DNA from: an uncultured Bacteroides sp.
GTDB taxonomy: Bacteria; Bacteroidota; Bacteroidia; Bacteroidales; Bacteroidaceae
Assembly (NCBI RefSeq): GCF_963677685.1
Contig: NZ_OY782186.1
Coordinates: forward strand, 62,001 to 126,000
DNA length: 64,000 nucleotides
Direction of reading: 5' to 3'
Under the pieces are notes generated by a model that made no database searches, was not told the origin of the DNA, and saw only the letters and a program-made list of their open reading frames with translations. The translations under genes were made by a program, and so were the position numbers. This document shows, in pieces, positions 15,959-25,291 of the stretch (position 1 is the first letter of the stretch; each line of letters starts with the position of its first letter).

Positions 15959-17110
15959 TTAAAGCAATGCTTTAATCGCTGCATCAAGGTCTTTCAAGCT
16001 TTCTCCTCTTGCACTTAATTCGTTCTTTCTATTTACAAGAAAGTAAGCAGGAACTTGCTTCACATTATAGACAGCCGCCGTAGTAGAGTAAATGCCATTT
16101 GCATCCCGCACACAAATCCAAGGCAGATTATCAATAGAGGTTCTCCAAAAATGTTCATCAGCATCTAAAGATACCTGATATATCTCAAGCCCTTTAGACG
16201 CGTATTTATTATATAAATCTCGCAAAGTAAAATTATGAGCAGCAGAAACTGCGCTTTGATAAATAGTAAAATCTAACAAAACAACTTTGCCTTTTAAATC
16301 ACTCAATTTACGAATATTTCCTTTACCATCTCTGAGAGAAATATCAATAACCCCTGTTTCTATTATTTTATCCTTCGGAAGCTCAAGAGTTTTCTGCTGA
16401 GGCTTCCTTGTATTCTTCATCCCTTTAATAACAATATTATATAAATTCTTAGAACGATCAGCATGTGGATACTTATTATTAAGACTAGTAGCCACTGCTG
16501 CGAAACATTTGATATCCTCTTTATTATTCAACGGATCAAAAATCAAGTAGTCATTGAGTTTTTGAAACAAAGCAAAATAAGCAGAAGAAGTATTAGGCGC
16601 AGCATAAATATAATGCAATTTTACATCCTCCTTATATTTACCAATTACAGAAGCCAAACTATCTTCAAAAATATCATTCGTAATTACATTCGCTTGAATA
16701 GATCTTACTAAAGCATCAACATCAGCCTGTAATTTAGTCTGCTTTATTGTTAATTCTTTTATTTTCTTACAATCTTCAGAGCCATCAATAGAATAAGACG
16801 TTGAAAAATCGGCATACGGTGCCTTGACAACTACCAATTCTGTAGAATCAATAGAGAAATTAATTACTTTATTATCTATTCTAAGTCGATAAAATTCAGG
16901 AGATTCAGGAGAAGTATATTTGAAACTAAAAGTTCCATTTTTCTTCAATTTAACAGAATCAAGAGGAACAATGCCCTCAAGGCCTGAAGCTTCCAAGTAC
17001 AACATTTTATCTTCAGCTCCAGAAATGTTTCCCTTTACACTAAACTTTGGACCGGTATCACATCCATTTAATAACAACAAAGCAAAAATTACCGAAAGTA
17101 TTTTTCTCAT
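15959..17110 (-). CDS. DUF4369 thioredoxin-fold lipoprotein lacking the CxxC motif
   Basis: 383 residues from the ATG at 17110. A TTG start at 17137 would lie in the -7 box and is rejected. A lipoprotein signal ends at LLLLNGC. A DUF4369 N-terminal domain (about 25-120) and a linker region precede an AhpC/TSA-like thioredoxin domain (about 245-380). At the usual WCxxC site the sequence reads LLDFTIYQSAVSAAHN, with no cysteine. The cis-Pro loop VKQVPAYFLV is retained. The fold is kept but classical thiol redox chemistry is not expected. Binding or structural function is possible. Confidence 0.82.
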   Translation of the reverse strand: MRKILSVIFALLLLNGCDTGPKFSVKGNISGAEDKMLYLEASGLEGIVPLDSVKLKKNGTFSFKYTSPESPEFYRLRIDNKVINFSIDSTELVVVKAPYADFSTSYSIDGSEDCKKIKELTIKQTKLQADVDALVRSIQANVITNDIFEDSLASVIGKYKEDVKLHYIYAAPNTSSAYFALFQKLNDYLIFDPLNNKEDIKCFAAVATSLNNKYPHADRSKNLYNIVIKGMKNTRKPQQKTLELPKDKIIETGVIDISLRDGKGNIRKLSDLKGKVVLLDFTIYQSAVSAAHNFTLRDLYNKYASKGLEIYQVSLDADEHFWRTSIDNLPWICVRDANGIYSTTAAVYNVKQVPAYFLVNRKNELSARGESLKDLDAAIKALL

Positions 17111-17134
17111 ATGACGCTTAATTTTTTCAATTTG

Positions 17135-17142
17135 CAAATATA
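17135..17142 (-). promoter_or_regulatory. Bacteroidetes -7 box for the DUF4369 lipoprotein gene
   Basis: The minus strand reads TATATTTG 24 bases before the chosen ATG at 17110. Confidence 0.5.
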
Positions 17143-17255
17143 GTTCTTTTCAAGATTACTCAAAGTATTTTATAAACTTCTTCAATTTTGAATAAAAAAA
17201 ACAAGTTGAAAGCAACTTTTCATCTCATTTCCAAGATATTAGAATGATAATTATA

Positions 17256-17263
17256 TATCTTTG
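17256..17263 (+). promoter_or_regulatory. Bacteroidetes -7 box for pnp
   Basis: TATCTTTG lies 39 bases before the pnp ATG at 17303. Confidence 0.55.
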
Positions 17264-17302
17264 CACGAATTTTGAAAGAAAGATATAGATAAAACAATTT
17301 TT

Positions 17303-19429
17303 ATGATTAACCCAATTGTTAAAACAATCGAGTTGGGAGATGGAAGAACCATCACGCTCGAGACGGGAAAATTGGCAAAACAAGCGGACGGATCCGTTAT
17401 GCTTCGCATGGGTAATACCATGTTATTAGCTACTGTTTGTGCCGCTAAAGATGCAGTTCCCGGAACCGATTTTATGCCTTTACAGGTAGAGTATAAAGAA
17501 AAATATGCCGCTTTCGGTCGTTTTCCTGGTGGTTTCACCAAACGAGAAGGAAGAGCATCTGACAATGAAATTTTGACCTGCCGACTTGTCGACAGAGCTC
17601 TTCGTCCTTTATTTCCTGACAATTACCATGCAGAGGTATACGTCAACATTATCCTCTTTTCTGCCGACGGCATCGATATGCCTGATGCCCTTGCAGGTCT
17701 TGCAGCATCTGCAGCCATTGCCGTATCAGACATTCCGTTCAATGGTCCTATATCTGAAGTCCGCGTAGCTCGTGTCAACGGGGAATATACCATCAACCCG
17801 ACCTTTGAGCAATTAGCAAAAGCTGACATGGACATCATGGTTGCAGCTACTTACGAAAATATTATGATGGTAGAAGGTGAAATGAGTGAAGTGTCAGAAG
17901 CTGAACTTCTAGAGGCGATGAAGGTTGCTCATGAAGCCATAAAAATACATTGCAAAGCTCAAATGGAGCTTACAGAAGAAGTTGGCAAAACCGTAAAACG
18001 CGAATATTGCCATGAAGAAAATGATGAAGAGCTAAGAAAAGCTGTTCACGAAGCTTGTTATGCCAAAGCCTATGCAATCGCAGAATCAGGCAATAAAAAC
18101 AAACATGAACGCGAAGATGCTTTCAAAGCTATTCGTGAAGAATTCAAAGCAACATTTAGTGAAGAAGAGCTAGCTGAGAAGAGTGCTCTCATCGACAAGT
18201 ATTATCATGACGTAGAAAAAGAAGCTATGCGCCGCTGCATCCTAGATGAAGGAAAACGCCTTGACGGACGCGAGACTACTGAGATACGTCCAATATGGAG
18301 TGAAGTTGGTTATTTACCAGGACCTCACGGATCTGCCATCTTCACAAGAGGTGAAACTCAATCTCTAACTTCCGTAACTCTGGGTACCAAATTAGATGAA
18401 AAAATCGTTGACGATGTGTTATGCCACGGAAGAGAGCGCTTCTTATTGCACTACAACTTCCCTCCTTTTTCTACTGGAGAAGCTAGAGCACAACGCGGCG
18501 TAGGAAGACGAGAAATAGGTCATGGTAATTTGGCTCACAGAGCACTTAAAGGTATGATCCCTAACAATTATCCATATGTAGTAAGAGTCGTATCCGACAT
18601 TATGGAATCGAATGGTTCTTCTTCTATGGCTACAGTATGCGCAGGTACATTAGCCTTAATGGATGCTGGTGTAAAAATCAAAAAACCTGTATCTGGAATT
18701 GCTATGGGATTAATCAAAAATTCCGGAGAAGAGAAATATGCCGTATTATCTGACATTCTAGGTGATGAAGATCATCTTGGAGACATGGACTTTAAGGTTA
18801 CAGGTACAAAAGATGGCATCACAGCAACTCAAATGGATATCAAAGTTGACGGTTTATCATTTGAAATATTGGAGCGTGCACTTAACCAAGCCAAAGAAGG
18901 CCGCATGCATATCTTAGACAAACTAGTAGAGACTATACAAGAACCTCGTTGTGAGTTGAAAGATCATGCACCAAGAATAGAAACGTTGACTATTCCTAAA
19001 GAATTCATCGGTGCTATTATTGGCCCTGGTGGAAAGATTATCCAAGGTATGCAAGAAGAAACTGGTGCAACCATTACCATTGAAGAAACAGATGGTGTAG
19101 GCAGAATAGAGATAGCAGGAACCAATAAGCAAGCTATCGACAGTGCTATCCGTATCATCAAAGGCATCGTTGCCGTTCCTGAAGTTGGTGAAGTATACAA
19201 AGGAAAAGTACGTTCTATCATGCCTTATGGAGCATTCATCGAATTCTTACCAGGTAAGGATGGCTTATTGCACATATCAGAGATAGACTGGAAACGTCTT
19301 GAAACTGTAGAAGAAGCAGGCATCAAAGAAGGGGATGAAATTGAAGTTAAACTAATTGATATTGATCCTAAAACAGGAAAATTCAAACTATCAAGAAAAG
19401 TATTACTTCCCCGACCTGAAAAGAACTAA
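17303..19429 (+). CDS. pnp: Polyribonucleotide nucleotidyltransferase (PNPase)
   Basis: 708 residues, full length. Two RNase PH-like domains (about 1-230 and 310-545) flank a helical region. The second contains the catalytic segment with [19 protein letters not shown] domain follows ([15 protein letters not shown], about 568-582), then an S1 domain ([17 protein letters not shown], about 632-648). It degrades RNA 3' to 5' using phosphate and also adds heteropolymeric tails. It is monocistronic, with a promoter at 17256 and a terminator at 19462. Codons look well adapted, as for a highly expressed gene. Confidence 0.98.
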   Translation: MINPIVKTIELGDGRTITLETGKLAKQADGSVMLRMGNTMLLATVCAAKDAVPGTDFMPLQVEYKEKYAAFGRFPGGFTKREGRASDNEILTCRLVDRALRPLFPDNYHAEVYVNIILFSADGIDMPDALAGLAASAAIAVSDIPFNGPISEVRVARVNGEYTINPTFEQLAKADMDIMVAATYENIMMVEGEMSEVSEAELLEAMKVAHEAIKIHCKAQMELTEEVGKTVKREYCHEENDEELRKAVHEACYAKAYAIAESGNKNKHEREDAFKAIREEFKATFSEEELAEKSALIDKYYHDVEKEAMRRCILDEGKRLDGRETTEIRPIWSEVGYLPGPHGSAIFTRGETQSLTSVTLGTKLDEKIVDDVLCHGRERFLLHYNFPPFSTGEARAQRGVGRREIGHGNLAHRALKGMIPNNYPYVVRVVSDIMESNGSSSMATVCAGTLALMDAGVKIKKPVSGIAMGLIKNSGEEKYAVLSDILGDEDHLGDMDFKVTGTKDGITATQMDIKVDGLSFEILERALNQAKEGRMHILDKLVETIQEPRCELKDHAPRIETLTIPKEFIGAIIGPGGKIIQGMQEETGATITIEETDGVGRIEIAGTNKQAIDSAIRIIKGIVAVPEVGEVYKGKVRSIMPYGAFIEFLPGKDGLLHISEIDWKRLETVEEAGIKEGDEIEVKLIDIDPKTGKFKLSRKVLLPRPEKN

Positions 19430-19461
19430 AGAATAAATTTATTCTTTGCATATAATTTTAA

Positions 19462-19496
19462 ATGCTTGATTAGCCTAGCTAATCAAGCATTTTTCG
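19462..19496 (+). terminator. Intrinsic terminator of pnp
   Basis: ATGCTTGATTAGC (19462-19474) pairs with GCTAATCAAGCAT (19478-19490) around a 3-base loop, then TTTT. Confidence 0.88.
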
Positions 19497-19535
19497 TTTC
19501 TATAAAAGTAGTAGGAGAATCAGTTTCTCAATGGG

Positions 19536-19619
19536 ATAAAAAGAGAATCGGAAAGTACCCCCATACTTTCCGATTCGAAACAGTCAAAAATCGACCTTAA
19601 TCAATTTATTAACTTAACA
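19536..19619 (-). ncRNA. Candidate small RNA between pnp and buk
   Basis: A TATCTTTG box on the minus strand (19633-19626) is followed by about 40 bases with no ORF. A perfect 13-bp stem follows: GAATCGGAAAGTA with TACTTTCCGATTC at 19576-19545 around a 6-base loop, then TCTTTTTATC. Promoter plus terminator with no coding sequence gives an RNA of about 80 bases. The hairpin could instead be only a terminator, but no minus-strand gene ends just upstream of it. Confidence 0.45.
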
Positions 19620-19625
19620 CAGGGG

Positions 19626-19633
19626 CAAAGATA
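19626..19633 (-). promoter_or_regulatory. Bacteroidetes -7 box for the candidate small RNA
   Basis: The minus strand reads TATCTTTG. It is preceded by A/T-rich sequence but no convincing -33 element. Confidence 0.4.
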
Positions 19634-19778
19634 TGAGAAAAAATTCTTTTGAATAAACTTTTCTACCCAAAACTTACTTCTTTAACACCTAAAATAAAGA
19701 GAATCAAGAAAAAGCACACAAAATTAAACCAACATAAAGTTGAAAAATCAGAAAGAAAAAAGTTGAAAAGAATATAAT

Positions 19779-20840
19779 TCAGGAATATTCAATAATCGGA
19801 AGTTCTCCCGTTAAAGCCCCCAAAGCACTAGCTGCAAGAGCCTTCATTTCATCTTCTCCAGGATAAACAACAACAGGAGCTAAAAAAGTAATACGTTTTT
19901 TTAAACGTGACACAACATAATCAGAGTGAGCTATCCCTCCAGTCAACAAAATGGCGTCTATTTTACCACAAAAAACAATACTCAATGCTGCTATACTTTT
20001 AGCTACATTATATATCATTGCTTCCATCACCAGATTAGCTTTTTCATCGCCATTCTCTATACTTTTTATTATGGCGGCTACATCTGTAGTTCCCAAATGA
20101 GCAGCTAATCCCGCTCTACCAGAAATACGTTTCTTTAATTCTTCATGAGTAAATTGTCCACTAAAACATAAATCAATCAATCCACCCGAAGGAAGAGTTC
20201 CCGCTCGTTCGGGAGAGAAAGGTCCGTCCCCATCAAGGGCATTATTAACATCAACAGCTTTACCTTTACGATGAGCTGCAACAGAGATCCCTCCACCTAA
20301 ATGGCAAATTATCAAATTTAGATCTTCATATTTACAATTTTTCTCTTTTGCATACCGCCTTGCCACCGCTTTATGGTTCAATGCGTGAAATATCGAAATA
20401 CGAGGTAATAACGGAGAACCTGTAAGTCGAGCAATATCATCTAGCTCATCTACGACTCCAGGATCAGCCATAAAAGCTCTACAATCAGGTATTTTAGATG
20501 CCAAATCTACTGCAATTAAAGCACCTAGATTGCAAGCATGAGAACGCATTGCCCTAAGTGTATCTCTCTGCATCGCATCATTTACCTCATACACACCTCC
20601 CTGAAGAGGTTTCAAAAGCCCTCCACGCCCAATAACAGCATCAAAATCAAAAGAAATATTATTTGCTTCCAACTCTTGCAGAACTAACGATTTACGAAAA
20701 TCAAACTGATCTATTACACGTTCATAATAGTTGAGTTCCTTTACATCATGCCGTATATTACTGACAAATACAACCTGCTCCGCATTAAAAACCGCAATTT
20801 TCGTAGAAGTAGAACCTGGATTTATTGCTAGTATCTTCAT
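19779..20840 (-). CDS. buk: Butyrate kinase
   Basis: 353 residues, of the acetokinase superfamily. The N-terminal phosphate loop ILAINPGSTSTKIAVF (about 3-18) and the nucleotide-binding segment LILTGG-type ILLTGGIAHSD (about 297-307) are visible, as is ICHLGGGISVAAH (about 178-190). It interconverts butyryl phosphate and ADP with butyrate and ATP. It follows ptb by 9 bases as a two-gene operon. Bacteroidetes rarely make much butyrate, so branched-chain acyl phosphates such as isobutyryl or isovaleryl are plausible substrates. This is inference. Confidence 0.94.
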   Translation of the reverse strand: MKILAINPGSTSTKIAVFNAEQVVFVSNIRHDVKELNYYERVIDQFDFRKSLVLQELEANNISFDFDAVIGRGGLLKPLQGGVYEVNDAMQRDTLRAMRSHACNLGALIAVDLASKIPDCRAFMADPGVVDELDDIARLTGSPLLPRISIFHALNHKAVARRYAKEKNCKYEDLNLIICHLGGGISVAAHRKGKAVDVNNALDGDGPFSPERAGTLPSGGLIDLCFSGQFTHEELKKRISGRAGLAAHLGTTDVAAIIKSIENGDEKANLVMEAMIYNVAKSIAALSIVFCGKIDAILLTGGIAHSDYVVSRLKKRITFLAPVVVYPGEDEMKALAASALGALTGELPIIEYS

Positions 20841-20849
20841 AATTAATAA

Positions 20850-21758
20850 TTATTTAGAAGCAAGACATGCCATTGCTAAGCTGTTGTATTTGGACAATCC
20901 AGAATCGCTCCTTGAAGTTAATACAACAGGAGCAATAGGACCTTGCAATATACCTGCAACATCAGCTTTAGCAAATAAAGTCATCGCCTTATAAAACGTA
21001 TTTCCCGTTTCAATATTTGGGAAAATAAGTACATCAGCTTCACCTTCAATAGGAGAAGCAATACCTTTAATTTCAGCACTTTCTCTTTCGCACGAGGTAA
21101 GTACGTCAAGCGGGCCATCTATTATTACATCACCAAATTCTCCTGCTTCTGCCAACTCAACAATATTAACATAATCTAGTGAATGAGGAAATTTTGAACT
21201 AACCTTCTCCGTACAGTGTATTAACGAAATTCGTGGCTGAGCAATACCAAACGTGTGGCATGCATGTATAGCATACCAAATCATTTCTATACGCTGCTGA
21301 AGAGTTGGTCTCGGAATAACTGCTGCATCTGAAAAGAATAATAATTTATGGTAAGAAGGAATTTGCATAACAGCAAGATGAGTTAAAATTTCGCCCGAAG
21401 GAAGAAGTCCTTTATCCTTATCAAGAATAGCACGCAACAAAACATCAGTATTAATAATTCCTTTCATCAAAATATCAGCTTTCTTCTCATGAATAATCCT
21501 CACCGCCTCAATGGCTGCTTTCTCCGGATCTTCAATATGCACCACTTTTACATATTCAGAATATTTCGCTAATCTAGTATATTTCGCTAAAACACCTGAG
21601 TTCCCTATCAGTAAAAATTCAGCAAACCCCTCTTCTATCGCACGAGCCAATGCATATTCCGTATTAAGATCATCCGGACATACCACTACGACTCTTTTCC
21701 GCTGCTCAAACGTTCTCAAGTGATCCGTTAATTGACTAAAATTCTGAATAGGTTTCAT
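20850..21758 (-). CDS. ptb: Phosphate butyryltransferase
   Basis: 302 residues from the ATG at 21758, giving MKPIQNFSQLTDHLRT. An in-frame ATG at 21809 would add 17 residues not expected in the family. The phosphotransacetylase fold shows in the C-terminal VLIFPNIETGNTFYKAM and GILQGPIAPVVLTSRSD, the conserved acyl-CoA/phosphate site. It converts acyl-CoA and phosphate to acyl phosphate, which buk then uses to make ATP. The next gene is buk, 9 bases away. Confidence 0.94.
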   Translation of the reverse strand: MKPIQNFSQLTDHLRTFEQRKRVVVVCPDDLNTEYALARAIEEGFAEFLLIGNSGVLAKYTRLAKYSEYVKVVHIEDPEKAAIEAVRIIHEKKADILMKGIINTDVLLRAILDKDKGLLPSGEILTHLAVMQIPSYHKLLFFSDAAVIPRPTLQQRIEMIWYAIHACHTFGIAQPRISLIHCTEKVSSKFPHSLDYVNIVELAEAGEFGDVIIDGPLDVLTSCERESAEIKGIASPIEGEADVLIFPNIETGNTFYKAMTLFAKADVAGILQGPIAPVVLTSRSDSGLSKYNSLAMACLASK

Positions 21759-21909
21759 AAAAGTTCCATTTTTAGCAAATATCAGAAAATTCATTGAATA
21801 ACAGAACATCAGTCAGACAAAAAGGATACTAAAAAGCAATGCTTCTGACAAAAAATAATTGTTTCGCAACAGAGGCCTCATACAAATGATGGAATTATCA
21901 TTTTTTGTG

Positions 21910-21917
21910 TATTTTTG
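21910..21917 (+). promoter_or_regulatory. Bacteroidetes -7 box for the LD-carboxypeptidase gene
   Basis: TATTTTTG lies 25 bases before the ATG at 21943. Confidence 0.5.
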
Positions 21918-21942
21918 CATCAATCAATAACAAGCGATAATT

Positions 21943-22869
21943 ATGAGTGAGCTAATATTCCCTCCATATTTACAAAAAAAAGATAAAATAGTAATCATAT
22001 CTCCCTCTGGTAAAATAGACAAAAAGCTGTTGACTGGTGCGCAAAAAAGACTAAGTGATTGGGGATTTGATGCATCACTAAGTAAACATGCCGCAAAATC
22101 ATGCGGACAATATGCAGGAAGTATTAAACAACGCTTGGAAGATTTACAAGCAGCTATGGATGCCAAAGATGTAAAAGCAATATTCTGCAGTAGAGGAGGA
22201 TATGGCACCATACACCTTATCGAGAAATTAGATTTCACTCTATTCAAGAAATATCCCAAATGGCTTATCGGATTCAGTGATATTACTGTTCTACACAATC
22301 TGTATCAAAAAGAAAATTTTGCCTCACTACATTCACTTATGGCGCGCCATCTTACTATTGAACCAGAAAATGATCCATGCTCTTTACATCTAAAGAATAT
22401 TTTGGAAGGCAATTTACCACAATACTCTTGCTCCCCTCATAAATTAAACAAAGAAGGGAAAGCATCCGGCACGTTAAGAGGTGGGAATTTATCCGTTTTC
22501 TATGGACTCAGAGGAACTAGCTACGATATCCCTCCTAAAAATAGTATTCTATACATAGAGGATGTGAGTGAACGTCCTCACGCCATAGAAAGAATGATGT
22601 ATAACCTCAAACTTGGAGGCGTTTTGAAAGAGCTCTCCGGACTTATTATCGGACAATTTACAGAATATGAAGAAGATAACTCTTTAGGAAAAAAGTTATA
22701 TGAGGCTTTAGCAGATTTGGTGCAAGAGTACAATTATCCTATCTGTTTCAATTTCCCCGTTGGGCATACTACACAAAATCTCCCTCTAATTAATGGTGCT
22801 CAAGTAGAGCTTATTGTTAACAAAAAGAGTGTTGAACTGAAATTTAAACCCAATACTCCGAAAGAGTAA
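21943..22869 (+). CDS. Muramoyltetrapeptide LD-carboxypeptidase (S66 family)
   Basis: 308 residues. The N-terminal IVIISPSGKIDKKLL is typical of S66 peptidases. The Ser nucleophile is in WLIGFSDITVLHN (about 108-120). The catalytic Glu and His fit YIEDVSERPHAIERM (about 205-219) and the late FPVGHTTQNLPL (about 281-292). Family members cleave the L-Lys/mDAP-D-Ala bond of recycled muropeptides, or detoxify microcin C (MccF). No signal peptide is seen, so it is cytoplasmic, as LdcA is. The next gene has its own promoter box. Confidence 0.9.
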   Translation: MSELIFPPYLQKKDKIVIISPSGKIDKKLLTGAQKRLSDWGFDASLSKHAAKSCGQYAGSIKQRLEDLQAAMDAKDVKAIFCSRGGYGTIHLIEKLDFTLFKKYPKWLIGFSDITVLHNLYQKENFASLHSLMARHLTIEPENDPCSLHLKNILEGNLPQYSCSPHKLNKEGKASGTLRGGNLSVFYGLRGTSYDIPPKNSILYIEDVSERPHAIERMMYNLKLGGVLKELSGLIIGQFTEYEEDNSLGKKLYEALADLVQEYNYPICFNFPVGHTTQNLPLINGAQVELIVNKKSVELKFKPNTPKE

Positions 22870-22881
22870 AAAAATAAATTG

Positions 22882-22889
22882 TAATTTTG
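22882..22889 (+). promoter_or_regulatory. Bacteroidetes -7 box for the M28 peptidase gene
   Basis: TAATTTTG lies 23 bases before the ATG at 22913 and 13 bases after the previous stop. Confidence 0.45.
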
Positions 22890-22912
22890 AAACTAAATTA
22901 AATACAAAGGCA

Positions 22913-23911
22913 ATGAAAATTATCTATACGCTTCTACAAACAAGCCTGCTATTACTTACCATATCTGCTTGCGGAACAAATAATAAATCAGCGGGAAAGA
23001 CGGAAGAAAAAACAGCTAAAGTTATAGCTCCGAAATTTAATGCTGACAGTGCTTACCAATATGTAAAAGCACAGGTTGATTTTGGACCACGTGTTCCTAA
23101 CACATCTGCACATGTAGCCTGTGGGAATTACTTAGCTAATAAGCTAACAGAATTTGGTGCAACTGTGACCAACCAGTATGCCGAATTAATTAGTTACGAC
23201 AAAAAGATACTAAAATGCCGCAACATAATAGGTTCATATAAACCTGAAAGTAAAAAACGAATTCTTCTCTTTTCTCATTGGGATTCTCGCCCATGGGCAG
23301 ACAACGATCCTAATGAGAAAAACCACCACACTCCTATTTTGGGAGCAGACGATGGTGCAAGTGGCGTTGGAACATTACTTGAAATAGCACGTTTAATTAA
23401 TAAGAAACAACCGGAATTAGGCATTGATATCATATTTTTTGATGCAGAAGATTATGGGGCTCCTGAATTTTATCAAGGAGAACATAAAGAGGAATATTGG
23501 TGTTTAGGCACTCAATATTGGGCAAAGAACCCACATGTTCAAAATTACAATGCCCGTTTTGGGATTTTATTGGACATGGTAGGTGGCAAAAATGCAACTT
23601 TTTATAAAGAAGGGTATTCCCTTAAATATGCTAAAAGTGTAGTCAAGAAAGTCTGGAAAAAAGCGCATGAACTAGGTTACGAAAAATATTTCATTAATGA
23701 AGAAGGAGGATTTGTAACCGATGATCATTATTTCGTTAATAAAATCGCCAGAATTCCAAGCATTGATATTATACCAAGTGATAGGAAAAGTGAATCTGGC
23801 GGATTCGCTCCATACTGGCACACATTGAAAGACAATATGGATATAATAAATAAAACTACATTGAAAGTGGTTGGTCAAACAATTTTAGAAGTAATTTATA
23901 ACGAAAAATAA
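22913..23911 (+). CDS. M28-family lipoprotein, glutaminyl-peptide cyclotransferase-like
   Basis: 332 residues. A lipoprotein signal ends in TISACG. Zinc ligands typical of M28 are visible: HWDSRPWAD (about 123-131), LGADDGASGVG (about 143-153) and FFDAEDYG (about 179-186). A late His lies in APYWHTLKD. The sequence is close to glutaminyl cyclases, which convert N-terminal Gln to pyroglutamate. Such enzymes are common in the Bacteroidetes periplasm, where cleaved signal peptides often leave Gln first. A plain aminopeptidase is the alternative. Confidence 0.88.
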   Translation: MKIIYTLLQTSLLLLTISACGTNNKSAGKTEEKTAKVIAPKFNADSAYQYVKAQVDFGPRVPNTSAHVACGNYLANKLTEFGATVTNQYAELISYDKKILKCRNIIGSYKPESKKRILLFSHWDSRPWADNDPNEKNHHTPILGADDGASGVGTLLEIARLINKKQPELGIDIIFFDAEDYGAPEFYQGEHKEEYWCLGTQYWAKNPHVQNYNARFGILLDMVGGKNATFYKEGYSLKYAKSVVKKVWKKAHELGYEKYFINEEGGFVTDDHYFVNKIARIPSIDIIPSDRKSESGGFAPYWHTLKDNMDIINKTTLKVVGQTILEVIYNEK

Positions 23912-23919
23912 TAAGAATA

Positions 23920-24345
23920 ATGACTATTAATGAGTTACAAGATGAAGTGATTGCAGAATTTAATGATTTTAGTGATTGGATGGATAAGTACCAATTATTA
24001 ATTGATTTAGGTAATGAACAAAAATCTCTCACTGAAAAAGATAAAACCGAGCAAAATTTAATTGAGGGCTGCCAAAGTAGAGTTTGGCTTGTTGCTGATA
24101 ATATTGACGGGAAATTAATATTTCAAGCAGAAAGTGATGCTCTCATTGTAAAAGGAATTATTGCTCTATTGATAAAAATAGTATCGGGACATACACCCGA
24201 AGAAATATTAAATGCAGATCTTTATTTTATCGAAAAAATAGGACTAAAAGAGCACTTGTCTCCGACACGCAGCAATGGACTTTTAGCCATGGTAAAGCAA
24301 ATGAGAATGTATGCATTAGCATTTAAAGCAAAAGAGGGGAAATAA
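23920..24345 (+). CDS. sufE: SufE-family cysteine desulfurase activator
   Basis: 141 residues, the family's normal length. The sulfur-accepting cysteine is C51 in LIEGCQSRVWL. The N-terminal DEVIAEFNDFSDWMDKYQLLIDLG and the C-terminal FIEKIGLKEHLSPTRSNGL are well conserved. It takes persulfide from SufS for Fe-S cluster assembly. No other suf gene is in the window. It starts 8 bases after the M28 gene, so the two are co-transcribed. The terminator begins within the last codons. Confidence 0.95.
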   Translation: MTINELQDEVIAEFNDFSDWMDKYQLLIDLGNEQKSLTEKDKTEQNLIEGCQSRVWLVADNIDGKLIFQAESDALIVKGIIALLIKIVSGHTPEEILNADLYFIEKIGLKEHLSPTRSNGLLAMVKQMRMYALAFKAKEGK

Positions 24346-24363
24346 AAATTTCTCCTCTTTTAA
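24331..24363 (+). terminator. Terminator overlapping the sufE 3' end
   Basis: AAAGAGGGGAAAT (24331-24343) pairs with ATTTCTCCTCTTT (24348-24360), with one G-T wobble, followed by T and AT-rich sequence. The stop codon lies inside the stem. Confidence 0.65.
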
Positions 24364-24397
24364 TTTATTCTTTTCAAACAGACAAACATTTAGTATT

Positions 24398-24607
24398 CTA
24401 TTCATCGTTTTTAAATTCTAGCAAATCTCCCGGTTGGCAATCAAGCACCTTACAAATAGCTTCAAGAGTAGAGAAACGAATCGCCTTAGCCTTCCCCGTT
24501 TTTAATATAGAAAGATTAGCAGGAGTTATATCCACTTTTTCGGCTAGTTCGCCTAAAGAGATTTTTCTCCTAGCCATCATTATATCCAAATTCACTATTA
24601 TAGACAT
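24398..24607 (-). CDS. Small Cro/C1-type HTH regulator (YozG-like)
   Basis: 69 residues, a single helix-turn-helix domain: KISLGELAEKVDITPANLSILKTGKAKAIRFSTLEAI. It ends CQPGDLLEFKNDE, the usual end of YozG/Xre-type one-domain repressors. It follows the DUF2975 gene by 16 bases on the same strand. HTH plus DUF2975 is a recurrent pair, where the regulator likely controls its membrane partner's operon. Candidate half-sites lie at 26268-26350, upstream of the cluster. Confidence 0.9.
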   Translation of the reverse strand: MSIIVNLDIMMARRKISLGELAEKVDITPANLSILKTGKAKAIRFSTLEAICKVLDCQPGDLLEFKNDE

Positions 24608-24623
24608 CTTATCTCTCCATTCT

Positions 24624-25277
24624 TTAAATCGTTAAATCTTGCTCCTCTTGCAAACGTAGACCTATTGCAAAAACCTCACCAACAAGAAGCGATACAATAC
24701 CTAATACTAAAGTCAATACAGACAATAACTCTGATAAATGTAACGAATACCCAGGGATTGAGAGAGCTTCAGACAATTCTGAATTCGTTATGCATATAGA
24801 GATGACCGAACAGAAAAAACTCAAAATAAGAGCACCTCCCAAAAAACGAAGACGACGTACGTTTTTCCAATTAAAGATATCCGATTTATTAATAGAAATA
24901 ATCAGCTTAACAAAAAAGACCACCGATATAATAGCAAAAATGAGCTCAAACAAGCCCGCAAGTCCGCTTCCTAACATTTCCCATAGATTAGGTTTCGTCT
25001 TTACACTTACAATCAGCTGATCATATAATGCGGGGACATAAGTCTTCGTTTTTTCATTATACACGGAATCTGAAAACGTAGCAAAATCGTCAGGCACTAA
25101 AGCAAGCATCTTCATGTTCATGGCAGGATTACTCAATATCTGATTTTTATCATGAGAACTTGTGGCTATTTTTATACCTGTAAAAAAGCCTTCCGAGAAT
25201 TGATATAACGCATCAAAAACAGAATAGCCTAAAACCAGAACCACCAATAAACAAAGTATATTCAATCTCCGTTTCAT
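24624..25277 (-). CDS. DUF2975 four-helix membrane protein
   Basis: 217 residues from the ATG at 25277; a TTG start at 25295, overlapping the CPBP stop, would add six residues. Four membrane helices are expected at about 8-28, 100-130, 145-165 and 180-205. The DUF2975 pattern shows in the third and fourth helices and the linker between them. An extracytoplasmic loop of about 70 residues follows helix 1. The function is unknown. It sits between a CPBP protease gene and a Cro/C1-type regulator, so a membrane-linked regulatory or immunity-type role is possible. Confidence 0.78.
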   Translation of the reverse strand: MKRRLNILCLLVVLVLGYSVFDALYQFSEGFFTGIKIATSSHDKNQILSNPAMNMKMLALVPDDFATFSDSVYNEKTKTYVPALYDQLIVSVKTKPNLWEMLGSGLAGLFELIFAIISVVFFVKLIISINKSDIFNWKNVRRLRFLGGALILSFFCSVISICITNSELSEALSIPGYSLHLSELLSVLTLVLGIVSLLVGEVFAIGLRLQEEQDLTI

Positions 25278-25291
25278 TATATATACGTATT

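Noticed and set aside
17111..17137. Upstream TTG start of the DUF4369 lipoprotein
   Set aside because: It lies in the -7 box and would bury the lipoprotein signal behind nine extra residues.
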